A DNA stretch of 64,000 nucleotides from Arenibacter palladensis (GTDB lineage Bacteria > Bacteroidota > Bacteroidia > Flavobacteriales > Flavobacteriaceae). The stretch lies in contig NZ_FQUX01000011.1 of assembly GCF_900129275.1 (NCBI RefSeq), positions 1 to 64,000 on the forward strand, read 5' to 3'. Position 1 is the first letter of the stretch, and every line of letters begins with the position of its first letter. Below the pieces are notes generated by a model. That model was not told the DNA's origin. It saw nothing but the letters and a program-made list of their open reading frames with translations, and made no database searches. Below, piece after piece: positions 36,305 through 46,032 of this stretch. Position numbers and translations under genes: made by a program.

Positions 36305-38884
36305 ATGAATAGGTTCATGTCCCTTGAACTTTTTATTACACTTTTATTCTTAATTTTTACCACAGTTATCTCGGCACAGGATACTTCCTACGAAGATGGT
36401 AAACGGTATATTCTTGGGGGATTGGAAGTTACCGGATTGCAAAGTTACAACGAGCAGACCGTAAAGACCTACACAGGGTTAAGGATAGGGCAGCCCATTA
36501 CCGTTCCCGGCGATGAAATAAGTGCCGTCATCAATAAATTATGGGGATTGGAACTTTTTACGGATATAAGCTTCTATATTACCAATATTGAAGGGGAAAA
36601 TGTTTTTCTGGAATTGAATATTATAGAGAGGCCAACACTTTCCAATGTAACGGTTTATGGAGTTAAAAAAAGAAAGATAGAGGAAATCTTAAAGGATACC
36701 GATCTTAAAAAGGGTAAAAAGATAACCGAGAGTTTAATCGCCAATTCCAAGAATTATATCCAGAACAAATATAAAAAGAAGGGATATCTAAATGCCAAGG
36801 TTACCATTGCTACTACAAAGGATACCACCGATGCCAATACACAGGCTATGGTCATAAATGTTAAGCAGGGCGATAAGGTGAAGATCAACGATATTGTCTT
36901 TGAAGGTAACGAGCAGTTGTCCAACAAACAGCTTGGCAAGGCCATGAAAAAGACCAAGAAACGAAAGTTCTACCGTTTCTGGAAGAAGTCCAAATATATT
37001 CAGGAAGATTATAATAATGATTTGGTTTCCCTCGTGGACAAATATGCGGAAAAAGGTTTTAGGGATGCCCGTATTATTTCGGATACCTTTGTAAAGGTTT
37101 CCGATGATCTTATCGATTTGAAGATCAAGGTAGAGGAAGGGAACAAGTATTATTTTGGGGAAATAGATTTTGTTGGAAATACTGTGTATTCGGATCGTCA
37201 GCTAGCACAGGTTTTGGGAGTTAAAAAGGGGGATACCTATAATGGAGTTTTGTTGCGCGAACGTATTGCCGATGACTCCAAGCCCGATGCACAAGATCTT
37301 ACCAATTTATATCAAAATAACGGTTATTTGTTCTCCAGTATCAACCCTGTGGAGATTTCTGCTGAGAATGATACCATCAATTTTGAAATTAGAATTATTG
37401 AAGGTAAAGAGACTTTTCTAGATCACGTTACCGTAGTGGGTAATGATAAGACCAACGATCACGTTATTTTTAGGGAGTTGCGCACAAGACCAGGCCAACG
37501 CTATAATAAATCGGATATCATTAGAAGTATCAGGGAATTGGGGCAATTAGGATTCTTTGATGCGGAACAGATAAAGCCGGATATCCAAAATCCTGATCCC
37601 AATGCAGGAACAGTGGATATAGCATATAGCTTAGTGGAAGCAGGTTCCAGCCAGATCGAGCTCCAGGGTGGTTATGGTGGAGGGGGCTTCATAGGAACCC
37701 TTGGATTGTCCTTTAGCAACTTCTCCATGAAGAATTTATTTAATGGGGAGGCCTATAAACCGGTCCCTATGGGGGATGGACAAACCTTTGCCCTGCGGTT
37801 GCAGGCCAGTAGGACCTATAGGGTGTATAGTTTAAATTTCTCCGAGCCGTGGTTGGGAGGTAAAAAACCGGTAAGGTTCAATATGTCCTTATCCAGAACC
37901 CAACAGTTTTACTACAACCCTTATGTAAGTAGCAAGCCGGATAAGAGTAAGCAGTTTTCCATCACTGGAATTTCGGCAGGTTTGGCAAAAAGGGTGCTGT
38001 GGCCAGATGATTACTTTACCATATCCCATTCCTTGGGGTACCAGCTGTACAATTTTAAGGATTATAATTTAGGACTTTTCAATTTCGGGAATGGAAAATC
38101 CAACTCTATAGCCTATACTTTGGGAATATCAAGAAACGCGTTGGATGGAGGTCGTATTTATCCTAGAAAAGGTTCAAATTTTGAGTTAACCGCCAAGTTT
38201 ACCCCTCCTTTTTCTTTGTTCAATAATATAGATTATGAGCAACTTAATGAGGATGAGGAAAAGGCTATTGAGGAATTGGATAGTGACGAAATAGAACGAA
38301 TAGACCAGGAACGCTTTAGATGGCTGGAATTCTACAAAGTTAATTTTAAAGGGGATTGGTACACTTCTTTGGTTGGCGACTTAGTGTTGAGATCCAATGC
38401 TGAGTTTGGATTTTTGGGAAGTTATAACGAAGATGTAGGAAAGGTTCCGTTTGAAAGATTTTATGTTGGGGGAGATGGTATGGGCGCTTACACTTTGGAC
38501 GGTAGGGATGTAATTGCCTTAAGGGGTTATGAAAATCAATCCTTAACACCATATAGCACAGATCCATTGAGTGGTGGGCAGGTACAGGATGGTGGAGTTG
38601 TGTATAATAAATATTCCTTGGAGCTTAGATACCCATTGACACTAAAACCATCTGCATCCATTTATGGACAGGTATTTTTAGAGGCAGGAAATGCCTTCAA
38701 CAATTTTCAAGACTTTAATCCGTTTGAGTTAAAAAGATCTGCCGGAGTGGGTCTACGTATTTTTATGCCAGCATTTGGATTATTGGGAATTGATTTTGGA
38801 TATGGATTTGATCAAGATTATAACCCCAATTCATCAGGACCTAGCGGTTGGCAAACCCACTTCATCATTGGACAACAGTTTTAA
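36305..38884 (+). CDS. bamA: Outer-membrane protein assembly factor BamA
   Basis: BamA inserts beta-barrel proteins into the outer membrane. From the ATG at 36305 the product has 859 residues with a signal peptide ending VISAQ. Five POTRA domains follow (about residues 30-430; for example YILGGLEVTGLQSYNE and KVKINDIVFEGNEQLSNKQ). A 16-strand barrel ends in the aromatic-rich GWQTHFIIGQQF. Further in-frame ATGs upstream run through uppS and are rejected because they would displace the signal peptide. It lies between uppS and two Skp-like genes, the conserved envelope-biogenesis order. Confidence 0.95.
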   Translation: MNRFMSLELFITLLFLIFTTVISAQDTSYEDGKRYILGGLEVTGLQSYNEQTVKTYTGLRIGQPITVPGDEISAVINKLWGLELFTDISFYITNIEGENVFLELNIIERPTLSNVTVYGVKKRKIEEILKDTDLKKGKKITESLIANSKNYIQNKYKKKGYLNAKVTIATTKDTTDANTQAMVINVKQGDKVKINDIVFEGNEQLSNKQLGKAMKKTKKRKFYRFWKKSKYIQEDYNNDLVSLVDKYAEKGFRDARIISDTFVKVSDDLIDLKIKVEEGNKYYFGEIDFVGNTVYSDRQLAQVLGVKKGDTYNGVLLRERIADDSKPDAQDLTNLYQNNGYLFSSINPVEISAENDTINFEIRIIEGKETFLDHVTVVGNDKTNDHVIFRELRTRPGQRYNKSDIIRSIRELGQLGFFDAEQIKPDIQNPDPNAGTVDIAYSLVEAGSSQIELQGGYGGGGFIGTLGLSFSNFSMKNLFNGEAYKPVPMGDGQTFALRLQASRTYRVYSLNFSEPWLGGKKPVRFNMSLSRTQQFYYNPYVSSKPDKSKQFSITGISAGLAKRVLWPDDYFTISHSLGYQLYNFKDYNLGLFNFGNGKSNSIAYTLGISRNALDGGRIYPRKGSNFELTAKFTPPFSLFNNIDYEQLNEDEEKAIEELDSDEIERIDQERFRWLEFYKVNFKGDWYTSLVGDLVLRSNAEFGFLGSYNEDVGKVPFERFYVGGDGMGAYTLDGRDVIALRGYENQSLTPYSTDPLSGGQVQDGGVVYNKYSLELRYPLTLKPSASIYGQVFLEAGNAFNNFQDFNPFELKRSAGVGLRIFMPAFGLLGIDFGYGFDQDYNPNSSGPSGWQTHFIIGQQF

Positions 38885-38983
38885 TATATAGAAATTTGCA
38901 ATTGTTTTATATCTTAAATGGTTCATTCTAAAATATTTAGTTATTTTGGCACGATATTTTCTATAGTATAAAAAGAAGATAGC

Positions 38984-39829
38984 ATGGGAATTAAATCAAA
39001 AGTACTTTTGTTTCTAATCGCAACTATGTGTGCGGCTACCATTTCGGCGCAAAGGGCTATTAGGATAGGTTATGTGGATATGGAATATATCCTTGAAAAT
39101 GTTGAGGAGTACAGGGAGGCCAATGAGCAATTGGCGGCCAAAGTCCAGAAATGGAAATTGGAACTGGATAAGGAGAAGGGGGTAATTGATCAGATGAAGA
39201 AGGATTTAATGGCAGAGAAAGTGCTGTTAACGGAGGAATTGATTTCCGAGAGGCAGGAAGAGATCCAAATCTTGGAAAAGGAGATGTTCGATTATCAGCA
39301 AGATAGATTTGGTCCTGAAGGCGATTTGGTGCTTCAAAAAAGAAGATTGATACAGCCAATTCAAGATCAGGTTTTCAATGAAGTGCAGAAAATTGGCGCA
39401 AATAAAAAATATGATTTTATTTTTGATAAATCGGCAGATGTTGTAATGTTGTATTCCGAGAAAAGACACGATATTAGCGATCTTGTTTTAAGGGGTATTT
39501 CACGGACTAGAAAAATAAGCGCACCTAAGAATAGGCAAAATGCTAGAAATAGTTTCGAAGATATTGAGGATGAGGAAACGGAAGAAACAATTAGCGATGC
39601 TATTTTAGAACGTCAGGAGAGGGCAAAACAGGCAGAAGAGGCGAGGACCAAGACGGCGGAGGAAAACCGGGCAGAACAGCTCAGGATTCGCGAAGAACGT
39701 AAAAAGGCGTACGAAGAAAGAAGGAAAAAGTTGTTGGAAGAAAGGGAAGCAAAAAGAAAGAAGGAATTAGAGGAGAGAAATGGTAAAAATGACTCTGAGG
39801 AAGAAGAGAGTTCGGAGGGCGATGAATAG
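38984..39829 (+). CDS. OmpH/Skp-family periplasmic chaperone with long charged tail
   Basis: The product has 281 residues. A signal peptide (ending ISAQ) is followed by the Skp core: IRIGYVDMEYILEN, a long coiled coil of about residues 45-115, and the returning strand KYDFIFDKSADVVMLY. Unlike ordinary Skp (about 160-170 residues), it has an extra tail of some 110 residues made almost wholly of Glu, Lys, Arg and Ala, predicted as a single charged helix. Skp holds unfolded outer-membrane proteins for BamA, which is encoded just upstream. What the tail does is unknown. Confidence 0.87.
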   Translation: MGIKSKVLLFLIATMCAATISAQRAIRIGYVDMEYILENVEEYREANEQLAAKVQKWKLELDKEKGVIDQMKKDLMAEKVLLTEELISERQEEIQILEKEMFDYQQDRFGPEGDLVLQKRRLIQPIQDQVFNEVQKIGANKKYDFIFDKSADVVMLYSEKRHDISDLVLRGISRTRKISAPKNRQNARNSFEDIEDEETEETISDAILERQERAKQAEEARTKTAEENRAEQLRIREERKKAYEERRKKLLEEREAKRKKELEERNGKNDSEEEESSEGDE

Positions 39830-39905
39830 AATTGAATTAAGTTTAAACCAAATTACATTTATATAACTAAATCTTTAAATTAACACTCAAACATTAATTA
39901 AAATC

Positions 39906-40415
39906 ATGAAACAAATTAAAAAAATAGCAGTAGCCATAGTTTTGTTCGTAGCAGCTACTAGTTTTGTTAATGCACAGGCGAAAATTGCGCACATAGATGT
40001 ACAGAAATTGTTGTCTGAAATGCCGGAGATGAAAGCAGCCGAAGCGGAACTTAAGAAATTACAGGAAACTTATAGGGCGGATATTGAAAGTTCCATGACC
40101 GAACTTCAAAACAAGTACACGCAATATAAAAATGAATCATCCTCAAAGTCTGAAGAGGAGAATCAGAAAAGAGCTTTGGAACTACAAGGTTTTGAAAAGA
40201 ACATTGGTGAGGCGCAACAGACTGCCTCACAAGAATTACAAAAGAAACAAGGCGAACTTTTAGGCCCTATCACCGAAAAGGCCAAAAAAGCTATTGAAGC
40301 TGTGGCGGCGGCCCAAGGAATTGACTACGTAATGGATGCTACCCAAGGTAGTGGACTTATTGTAGCCAAAGGAAAGGATATTTTGCCAGAGGTTAAGAAG
40401 CAATTAGGTTTCTAA
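39906..40415 (+). CDS. OmpH/Skp-family periplasmic chaperone
   Basis: The product has 169 residues with a signal peptide ending VNAQ. The Skp core is complete and of standard length: AKIAHIDVQKLLSEMPEMKAA, a coiled-coil tentacle and the closing IDYVMDATQGSGLIVAK. It is the last gene of the uppS-bamA-skp-skp group, 76 bases after the longer Skp paralogue, and ends at a strong terminator. Two tandem Skp genes in this position are common in Bacteroidota. Confidence 0.92.
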   Translation: MKQIKKIAVAIVLFVAATSFVNAQAKIAHIDVQKLLSEMPEMKAAEAELKKLQETYRADIESSMTELQNKYTQYKNESSSKSEEENQKRALELQGFEKNIGEAQQTASQELQKKQGELLGPITEKAKKAIEAVAAAQGIDYVMDATQGSGLIVAKGKDILPEVKKQLGF

Positions 40416-40435
40416 TCCATCAATAAAATGTTTTA

Positions 40436-40466
40436 AGAAAAGCCATGCAAACGCATGGCTTTTTTC
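40436..40466 (+). terminator. Terminator of the bamA-skp group
   Basis: The stem AAAAGCCATGC pairs with GCATGGCTTTT across loop AAAC and is followed by T residues. It starts about 20 bases after the second skp stop. Confidence 0.9.
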
Positions 40467-40584
40467 TTTGGTCATATTGTGGTTTAGGGTGTTTGTAGGT
40501 GGTAAACCTTTGGAATTACGTAACTGGCACTCCCAGCAATCTGATGGATCCCCCTGTTCACACGAAGCTTTGTATTTGGATATT

Positions 40585-43500
40585 CTATTGTTCCTCCCTT
40601 GCTACCTTTAGGGTCTCCAAATAGGCTACCAAATCCACTAAGTCTTCCTCTGGCATAATATGGGCCAAGCCTTCTGTCATTAGAGATTGTTCTAGGGACT
40701 CCTGTTCACTTATATCCTGTAATTCCAAGGTCTTTTGGGTGCCGCCCATCATCTTAATGGTTATTTCATCCTCTGTCCTGCTTAAGATGTATCCTGTATA
40801 GGTTTTGCCATCATTCATCCTAAAAGAATAGCCTTCGAAACCAAAATTGATACCAGCACTGGGGTAGATAATATTGGAATATAAAAATTGCTTTGAAAGC
40901 TTATTGCCTATATCCGACAATTCTGGTCCGAATTCTATGCCATTACCTGCAGCCATATGACAGGAACTACAATAGGTACTGTATACTTCCTTGCCATGGG
41001 AGGCATTACCCCTAAGTTCCACCAATTTGGAAATGTCCAGCGCTCCATCTTCTTGAGAACTTAAGAATTTAGGTGCGTTGGTTCTGATCTCATTGTTCCA
41101 ACTGGTCATCAGCTTTAAAACGGCAGTAGTTTTGTAATCTTCAGCCAGTCTGTCTTCTTTTAGCATTTGGTATAATTCTTCCTGTCCGGCTCCTGTATTA
41201 CCAAGTGTTTCTATCATTTTTCTGGTTAGTGCATGGCCCAAATCCTGAGAGCCAATGTTCTCCTTGAGCAGTGCAACGGCAGTTGGATTGGATATTCCGT
41301 TTAGCCTTTCCAATACCGCAATTTTGGAAGATTCCGGTTCTTGGGAATGAAGGAAGGTGTCGATCAGTGTCGCTCCGTTATTATTAAGCAATAGGTTGGC
41401 GGCTTCCTTGCCGATATCTGTATTGGACCCGTTGGCCAATACTCTAAACAAGGCCTCGTTCTGGTTCTTTAACTCTAAATTTTTGATGGCCATAATCCAT
41501 TCTGGGGTTCCTTCAATCTTGGGAAGCACTTCCTTGACCATTTTAATGTGTTTGGGCGAACTATATACAAATTTGGCATCCATTTGCCCTATAGCGTATG
41601 CTTGGATTTGGCTTTTAAGGGGGTGGTTCCAACCGAGCATTTCCATTAGGTAGTTGTCTTTGTTCGGATGATCCTTAAAATCCAGGGCCCTAAAATAGGA
41701 AGCCAATTTTGTAGGCAGTACAGTTTGGTCTTTAATTAAGGATACCAACATGGGAACCGATTCTTTGGCCCGGATGCGCCAGACTATTTCTTTTCCGGCT
41801 TCACTTTTCCAATTTTCCCCAACCTTGTTTCTCCAGGCTTTAAAATACAGCTCTGGGAACTTATCCGCCCCAATGCCCAAGGCTTCCAAATACCATCTAT
41901 CGCCAGTGTTATGCTGAACGGCCAAATTGGCCCATAGTTCCGCAGCCGCTTCCGTGCCTATAAACCTGAGTGCAATTGCCGCTTCCCTTCTTACTTGGGG
42001 CGATTTATCGTTTTCCAAAAGGGATAGATATTTCTCAAGACTTTCTTTGCCTTTAAACCTGGCCATACGGATTCCCTGCATTCTAAATTTAGGGTCTTCA
42101 TCCAGTAATGCCAATTCTATATAGTCATTACTTTTGGTTGGAATATGCAATCCTAGCCATAATGCCCGAGCTTTGGCTATACCTCCTTTTTCCCTTAATT
42201 CCGTTAAAAATGGTTGGGCGGCCTCGCCCATGGAATGTAATTTTTGCCACGACTGATAAAAAAGGTCCATGTTACCGGAAAGAAGTCCTTTAACCGCTCC
42301 TTCCTCGGTCTTGGGGTCTATGTCCGCAACTTTATAATCCGAGCCAGTGGACAATCGGTAAATCCTTCCCCGTGCAATGTCTTCTGCCTTGTGCCCTCCA
42401 ACACCGCCATCATACCAATCGGAAATAAAAAGGGAGCCATCAGGAGCTGTGGTCACATCATCCGGTCTAAACCAATCGTCTTTACTCTTTACCAGATTTT
42501 CAATTTTTGCGGTATAACCTGCCTCCGATTCGCCTATTATATAGGCGCGGACCACATTATGGCCAGGTTCGGCATGTATGGGTTGATTTTGAAATTTCTG
42601 AGGCAACATTTTATCCTCATAAACAAGAATGCCACATGGGGAACCAGATCCGGTCTGTAACAAGTTGGGGACGGTTCCCGGGTCGTTTAAATGCCAATGC
42701 CTTTTGGGGATATCGTTATGCCATCCGGTTCTTCTTTCTCGCCAGCTTGCACCGGATAATAAGTCCCTATATCCATAATTGCCATATTCCATAACATAGT
42801 TTATGCGAGTACCCCTATTGCCGTCATCGTCATTATCAGATTGCCATAAACCTCCATAGGAGTCAATGGCAATTTCATAAGGGTTCCTGAAATTGTGTCC
42901 TAGGACTTCCAAATTTGTTCCGTCCATATTCATTCTAAAAGCCATCCCTTCCCTATAATGTTGGCCATTCCCCACTATTTCTTGACCGTGCATGTCCAAA
43001 ACAACCTCACCATTTTTATCCAATAATTGCTTTCCATTATTACCGAAGTTGAAATAAAGCCTCCCATCTGGTCCAAAAACAAAAGCATGAACTCCGTGGT
43101 CATGGTCTACACCTTCTATACCTTGGAATAGGATTTCTTTGGAATCCGGTAGATCGTCTCCATTCTCGTCGGTAAAAATAAAAACTTTGGGACTTACGGA
43201 TACGATTACCTTGTTACCCAAAACAGCGATGCCCAAGGCGGCATTGATGTCCTCCCCTTGGTAGAAAACCTTGGAGGTGTCCGCTTTGCCATCTCCATTG
43301 GTGTCCTCAAGGATTAAGATTCGATCTCCACTATCGTCATAGGTATTATCCGGATTGGCGAACAATCTGTAATTTTTGGCCTCGCAGACCCAAATTCTGC
43401 CTTTGGCATCAATGGCCATATTGGTAGGGTTGGTAACCATAGGTTCCGAAGCAAAGAGCTCAAGATTTAAACCCTCCTCGACCTCCATGGCGGCTAAGGC

Positions 43501-43638
43501 ATATTCGGGGTTTCTTTTTTCCTGTTCTGAAAGTGATAAAAAATCGATATTGGCCTTTGGTTGTTCCTTGCAGGAGGCAAGGGAACCTAGTGCCATAATA
43601 ATTACTAAGGTTTTGGCGGTAATTTGGTTTGGAAACAT
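40585..43638 (-). CDS. PVC-type heme-binding membrane dehydrogenase lipoprotein
   Basis: The product has 1017 residues from the ATG at 43638, chosen because it places a lipobox (LASC) correctly. A start 15 codons earlier is possible but would precede the signal peptide. The N-terminal half is a beta-propeller of the glucose/sorbosone dehydrogenase or membrane-bound dehydrogenase type (MAIDAKGRIWVCEAKNYR, VDHDHGVHAFVFGPDGRLYF). The middle contains HEAT-like helical repeats. The C-terminal domain is a c-type cytochrome with CSSCHMAAGN as the heme site. The protein probably oxidises sugars or related alcohols in the periplasm or at the surface and passes electrons to the heme. The substrate is unknown, and it stands alone. 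Confidence 0.87.
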   Translation of the reverse strand: MFPNQITAKTLVIIMALGSLASCKEQPKANIDFLSLSEQEKRNPEYALAAMEVEEGLNLELFASEPMVTNPTNMAIDAKGRIWVCEAKNYRLFANPDNTYDDSGDRILILEDTNGDGKADTSKVFYQGEDINAALGIAVLGNKVIVSVSPKVFIFTDENGDDLPDSKEILFQGIEGVDHDHGVHAFVFGPDGRLYFNFGNNGKQLLDKNGEVVLDMHGQEIVGNGQHYREGMAFRMNMDGTNLEVLGHNFRNPYEIAIDSYGGLWQSDNDDDGNRGTRINYVMEYGNYGYRDLLSGASWRERRTGWHNDIPKRHWHLNDPGTVPNLLQTGSGSPCGILVYEDKMLPQKFQNQPIHAEPGHNVVRAYIIGESEAGYTAKIENLVKSKDDWFRPDDVTTAPDGSLFISDWYDGGVGGHKAEDIARGRIYRLSTGSDYKVADIDPKTEEGAVKGLLSGNMDLFYQSWQKLHSMGEAAQPFLTELREKGGIAKARALWLGLHIPTKSNDYIELALLDEDPKFRMQGIRMARFKGKESLEKYLSLLENDKSPQVRREAAIALRFIGTEAAAELWANLAVQHNTGDRWYLEALGIGADKFPELYFKAWRNKVGENWKSEAGKEIVWRIRAKESVPMLVSLIKDQTVLPTKLASYFRALDFKDHPNKDNYLMEMLGWNHPLKSQIQAYAIGQMDAKFVYSSPKHIKMVKEVLPKIEGTPEWIMAIKNLELKNQNEALFRVLANGSNTDIGKEAANLLLNNNGATLIDTFLHSQEPESSKIAVLERLNGISNPTAVALLKENIGSQDLGHALTRKMIETLGNTGAGQEELYQMLKEDRLAEDYKTTAVLKLMTSWNNEIRTNAPKFLSSQEDGALDISKLVELRGNASHGKEVYSTYCSSCHMAAGNGIEFGPELSDIGNKLSKQFLYSNIIYPSAGINFGFEGYSFRMNDGKTYTGYILSRTEDEITIKMMGGTQKTLELQDISEQESLEQSLMTEGLAHIMPEEDLVDLVAYLETLKVAREEQ

Positions 43639-43978
43639 ATGAACGTTTTTGGTTGCAGTTCCACAATTTACCAAAAAAAACAAAGATCATGTTAAAAATA
43701 ATGGTAGCGTGTTACATAGGGAAATAGCGATAAGTTGGCTATCCTAAAATCAACTTCGGCAAAGAAGTTGTTTTTTGATGTTTTGGGGCTAATTGAACTT
43801 GATAACAAAATACTGAAAACAATGGGGGAAAAACAGTATTTTAGTTAGCAGGTTATATTTGGGGGAATACAATTGGAATGTCTGGGTATTCCTAGTTGGA
43901 TGATCTGTGCGGCACACTGTCCGATAAGTAGGTTTATTGTAACTGAGTAATAATATAAACTATTAACTTCTGAAATAG
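43639..43978. other. Spacer between divergent dehydrogenase and esterase genes
   Basis: About 340 AT-rich bases should carry promoters for both divergent genes. No clear TAnnTTTG with a spaced TTG, hairpin or gene was recognised. Confidence 0.4.
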
Positions 43979-45142
43979 ATGAAAAAACTAATAAGTCTAA
44001 TTGCGATTACTTTATTTGGTTTAACGGTTTGGGCTCAGGATAATATGTTGTGTGTGGGAAGTTATTGGACAGAGGATGAGGCAAATATTGTCTTGAAAAA
44101 ATTTGCCTCCGAATGGAACGATCTGGAATCGTGGGAACAAAGGGCATTAAGAATTAAGAAGGGGATTATTGAGGGTATGCAACTGTACAAGATTCCGCAA
44201 ATAACGGGCAACTTTAATCCCATTATCAGGAATACCAGGGTTATGGACGGTTATATTGTAGAAAATATTGCTATAGAGAGCTTTCCTGGTTTCTTTGTTA
44301 CGGGCAACCTATATAGGCCTGTGGAAGAAAAAGGCAAGTATGCGGCCATTCTTAGTCCGCATGGTCATATGAAGGATAAGAGGTATACAGATTACATTCA
44401 ATGGCGGTGTGCCGCTTTGGCTAGAATGGGAGCTGTGGTTTTTGCCTATGATATGGTGGGTTACGCAGAAAGTACCCAGGTAAACCACAAGATGCCAATT
44501 GCCTTGCTCTTGCAGACCTGGAACAGTAAAAGGGTCTTGGAATACTTGCTGTCCAGACCCGATGTGGATTCGGAACGTATAGGGATGACAGGTGCTTCTG
44601 GAGGCGGTACACAAACCTTTGTCTTAACGGCCATAGATGACCGTATAAAAGTAGCGGCTCCTGTGGTACAGGTTTCTGCCCACTTTTTTGGAGGATGTGT
44701 TTGTGAAAGCGGTATGCCAATACACAAAAGTACCGATCACCAAACCAATAATGTGGAAATTGCTGCGCTTTGCGCCCCCAGACCTTTATTGTTGGTTTCT
44801 GATGGTGCCGACTGGACACGAAACACGCCAAGAATAGAGTATCCTTACATTCAAAAGGTATATGCTCTGTATAATGCTGAACACAAAGTGGAAAATGTTC
44901 ATTTACCGGCGGAAAGGCACGATTACGGATATAACAAAAGAACTACCCTTTACAATTTTTTTGACCATCACCTAGATCTAAATGCCGGCAAAATACCCTA
45001 CGCTGAAGGTTATAAGGAAGATTTTGTTACTATTTTGCCTCCAGAGGATTTAATGGTTTTTGGAAAGGATAGTCCTAGGCCCAAGAATGCCCTGCAGGGA
45101 GATGATGCCGTTATGGCGTATTTGAAAATATCGGTTAAATAA
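43979..45142 (+). CDS. Secreted alpha/beta hydrolase, acetyl-xylan-esterase/dienelactone-hydrolase-like
   Basis: The product has 387 residues and a signal peptide ending TVWAQ. The hydrolase core shows an oxyanion region around LSPHGHMKDKRYT, nucleophile elbow GMTGASGGGTQTF, acid in LLLVSDGADWTRN and the histidine in PAERHDYGYNKR. The Gly-Ala-Ser-Gly-Gly-Gly-Thr-Gln elbow and the long N-terminal part are typical of Bacteroidota carbohydrate-esterase-like Abhydrolase_7 or AXE1 proteins. Its substrate is likely an acylated polysaccharide, but this is not shown. The sulfurtransferase gene begins 5 bases after its stop, so they are probably co-transcribed. Confidence 0.78.
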   Translation: MKKLISLIAITLFGLTVWAQDNMLCVGSYWTEDEANIVLKKFASEWNDLESWEQRALRIKKGIIEGMQLYKIPQITGNFNPIIRNTRVMDGYIVENIAIESFPGFFVTGNLYRPVEEKGKYAAILSPHGHMKDKRYTDYIQWRCAALARMGAVVFAYDMVGYAESTQVNHKMPIALLLQTWNSKRVLEYLLSRPDVDSERIGMTGASGGGTQTFVLTAIDDRIKVAAPVVQVSAHFFGGCVCESGMPIHKSTDHQTNNVEIAALCAPRPLLLVSDGADWTRNTPRIEYPYIQKVYALYNAEHKVENVHLPAERHDYGYNKRTTLYNFFDHHLDLNAGKIPYAEGYKEDFVTILPPEDLMVFGKDSPRPKNALQGDDAVMAYLKISVK

Positions 45143-45147
45143 AAAAG

Positions 45148-45963
45148 TTGGAAATGAAAGATATGCTAGTGTCTGCCTCTTGGCTAAACCAAAATTTGGA
45201 CATGCCCGAAATTATAATTTTGGATGTCCGTCTACGCTATGATCCAGCCGTTTCGCAATTGGATGATCTAAAGATACCTGGGGCTCGTATTTTTGACCTG
45301 GAAAACGAATTCAGTGATAAAAACAGCCCGTTTCCGAATATGCTTCCAAGTCAGGACCAATTTGAGCAGTCCTGTAGAAAATTGGGTATTAATAAATCCA
45401 GTAAGATTGTGGTCTACGATCATTTTGGAATTTATGTGAGCCCCAGGGCTTGGTGGATGTTTAAAGTTATGGGGCATCAGAATGTTAGTGTTTTGGATGG
45501 AGGCTTTCCGGAATGGAAGAAAGCGGGGTATGGCACAGAAAAAGTAGTTGGATTGAATTATGGAACTGGTAATTTTAAGGCAGTTTTCAATCCGGATATG
45601 GTGGTGAACTTTGAAGGGATAAGCGATAATCTGAAAACTAATAAGGCCTTGGTCATAGATGCCCGTTCCTCCGATCGCTTCCATGGTCTTGTTGCGGAGC
45701 CGAGGAAGGAATTGAGAAGGGGTAATATTCCAAACTCCATTAATATTCCTTATGAAACTGTTCTTAAGGACGGGAAGTTCAAACCCTTGAACGAGTTGAA
45801 AGAAGTTTTTGCTGATTTGGAAGGGGAGGGGCGGCCCTTGGTGTTTAGTTGTGGATCCGGTGTAACGGCATGCATCGTACTAATGGCGAGCGAAATGAGT
45901 TTGAAAAACCACAATAAGGTTTATGACGGTTCATGGACAGAGTATGCACAGGTGGCTGATTAA
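45148..45963 (+). CDS. sseA: Sulfurtransferase (3-mercaptopyruvate/thiosulfate type)
   Basis: The product has 271 residues with two rhodanese domains. The N-terminal one is inactive-looking (about residues 10-135, with the family motif VSPRAWWMFKVMGH). The C-terminal one carries the active cysteine in CGSGVTA (Cys235). The CGSGVTA loop favours mercaptopyruvate over thiosulfate as sulfur donor. ARSSDRFHG and IPNSINIPY are also typical. It is cytoplasmic. It directly follows the esterase gene (5-base gap) and precedes the BLUF gene by about 70 bases. Confidence 0.9.
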   Translation: MEMKDMLVSASWLNQNLDMPEIIILDVRLRYDPAVSQLDDLKIPGARIFDLENEFSDKNSPFPNMLPSQDQFEQSCRKLGINKSSKIVVYDHFGIYVSPRAWWMFKVMGHQNVSVLDGGFPEWKKAGYGTEKVVGLNYGTGNFKAVFNPDMVVNFEGISDNLKTNKALVIDARSSDRFHGLVAEPRKELRRGNIPNSINIPYETVLKDGKFKPLNELKEVFADLEGEGRPLVFSCGSGVTACIVLMASEMSLKNHNKVYDGSWTEYAQVAD

Positions 45964-46032
45964 TTTATTTTACTGTATGGCGCAAACTAGTGAAACTACA
46001 TAATTTTTGTATTTTGCCCCAAAATAGTTTTA

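Noticed and set aside
29149..46000. Word TAGTGAAACTA near 29149 and 45989 as a shared operator
   Set aside because: It has only two occurrences in AT-rich spacers. The similar word in the dispersed repeats differs at the end, so it is not distinguishable from chance.
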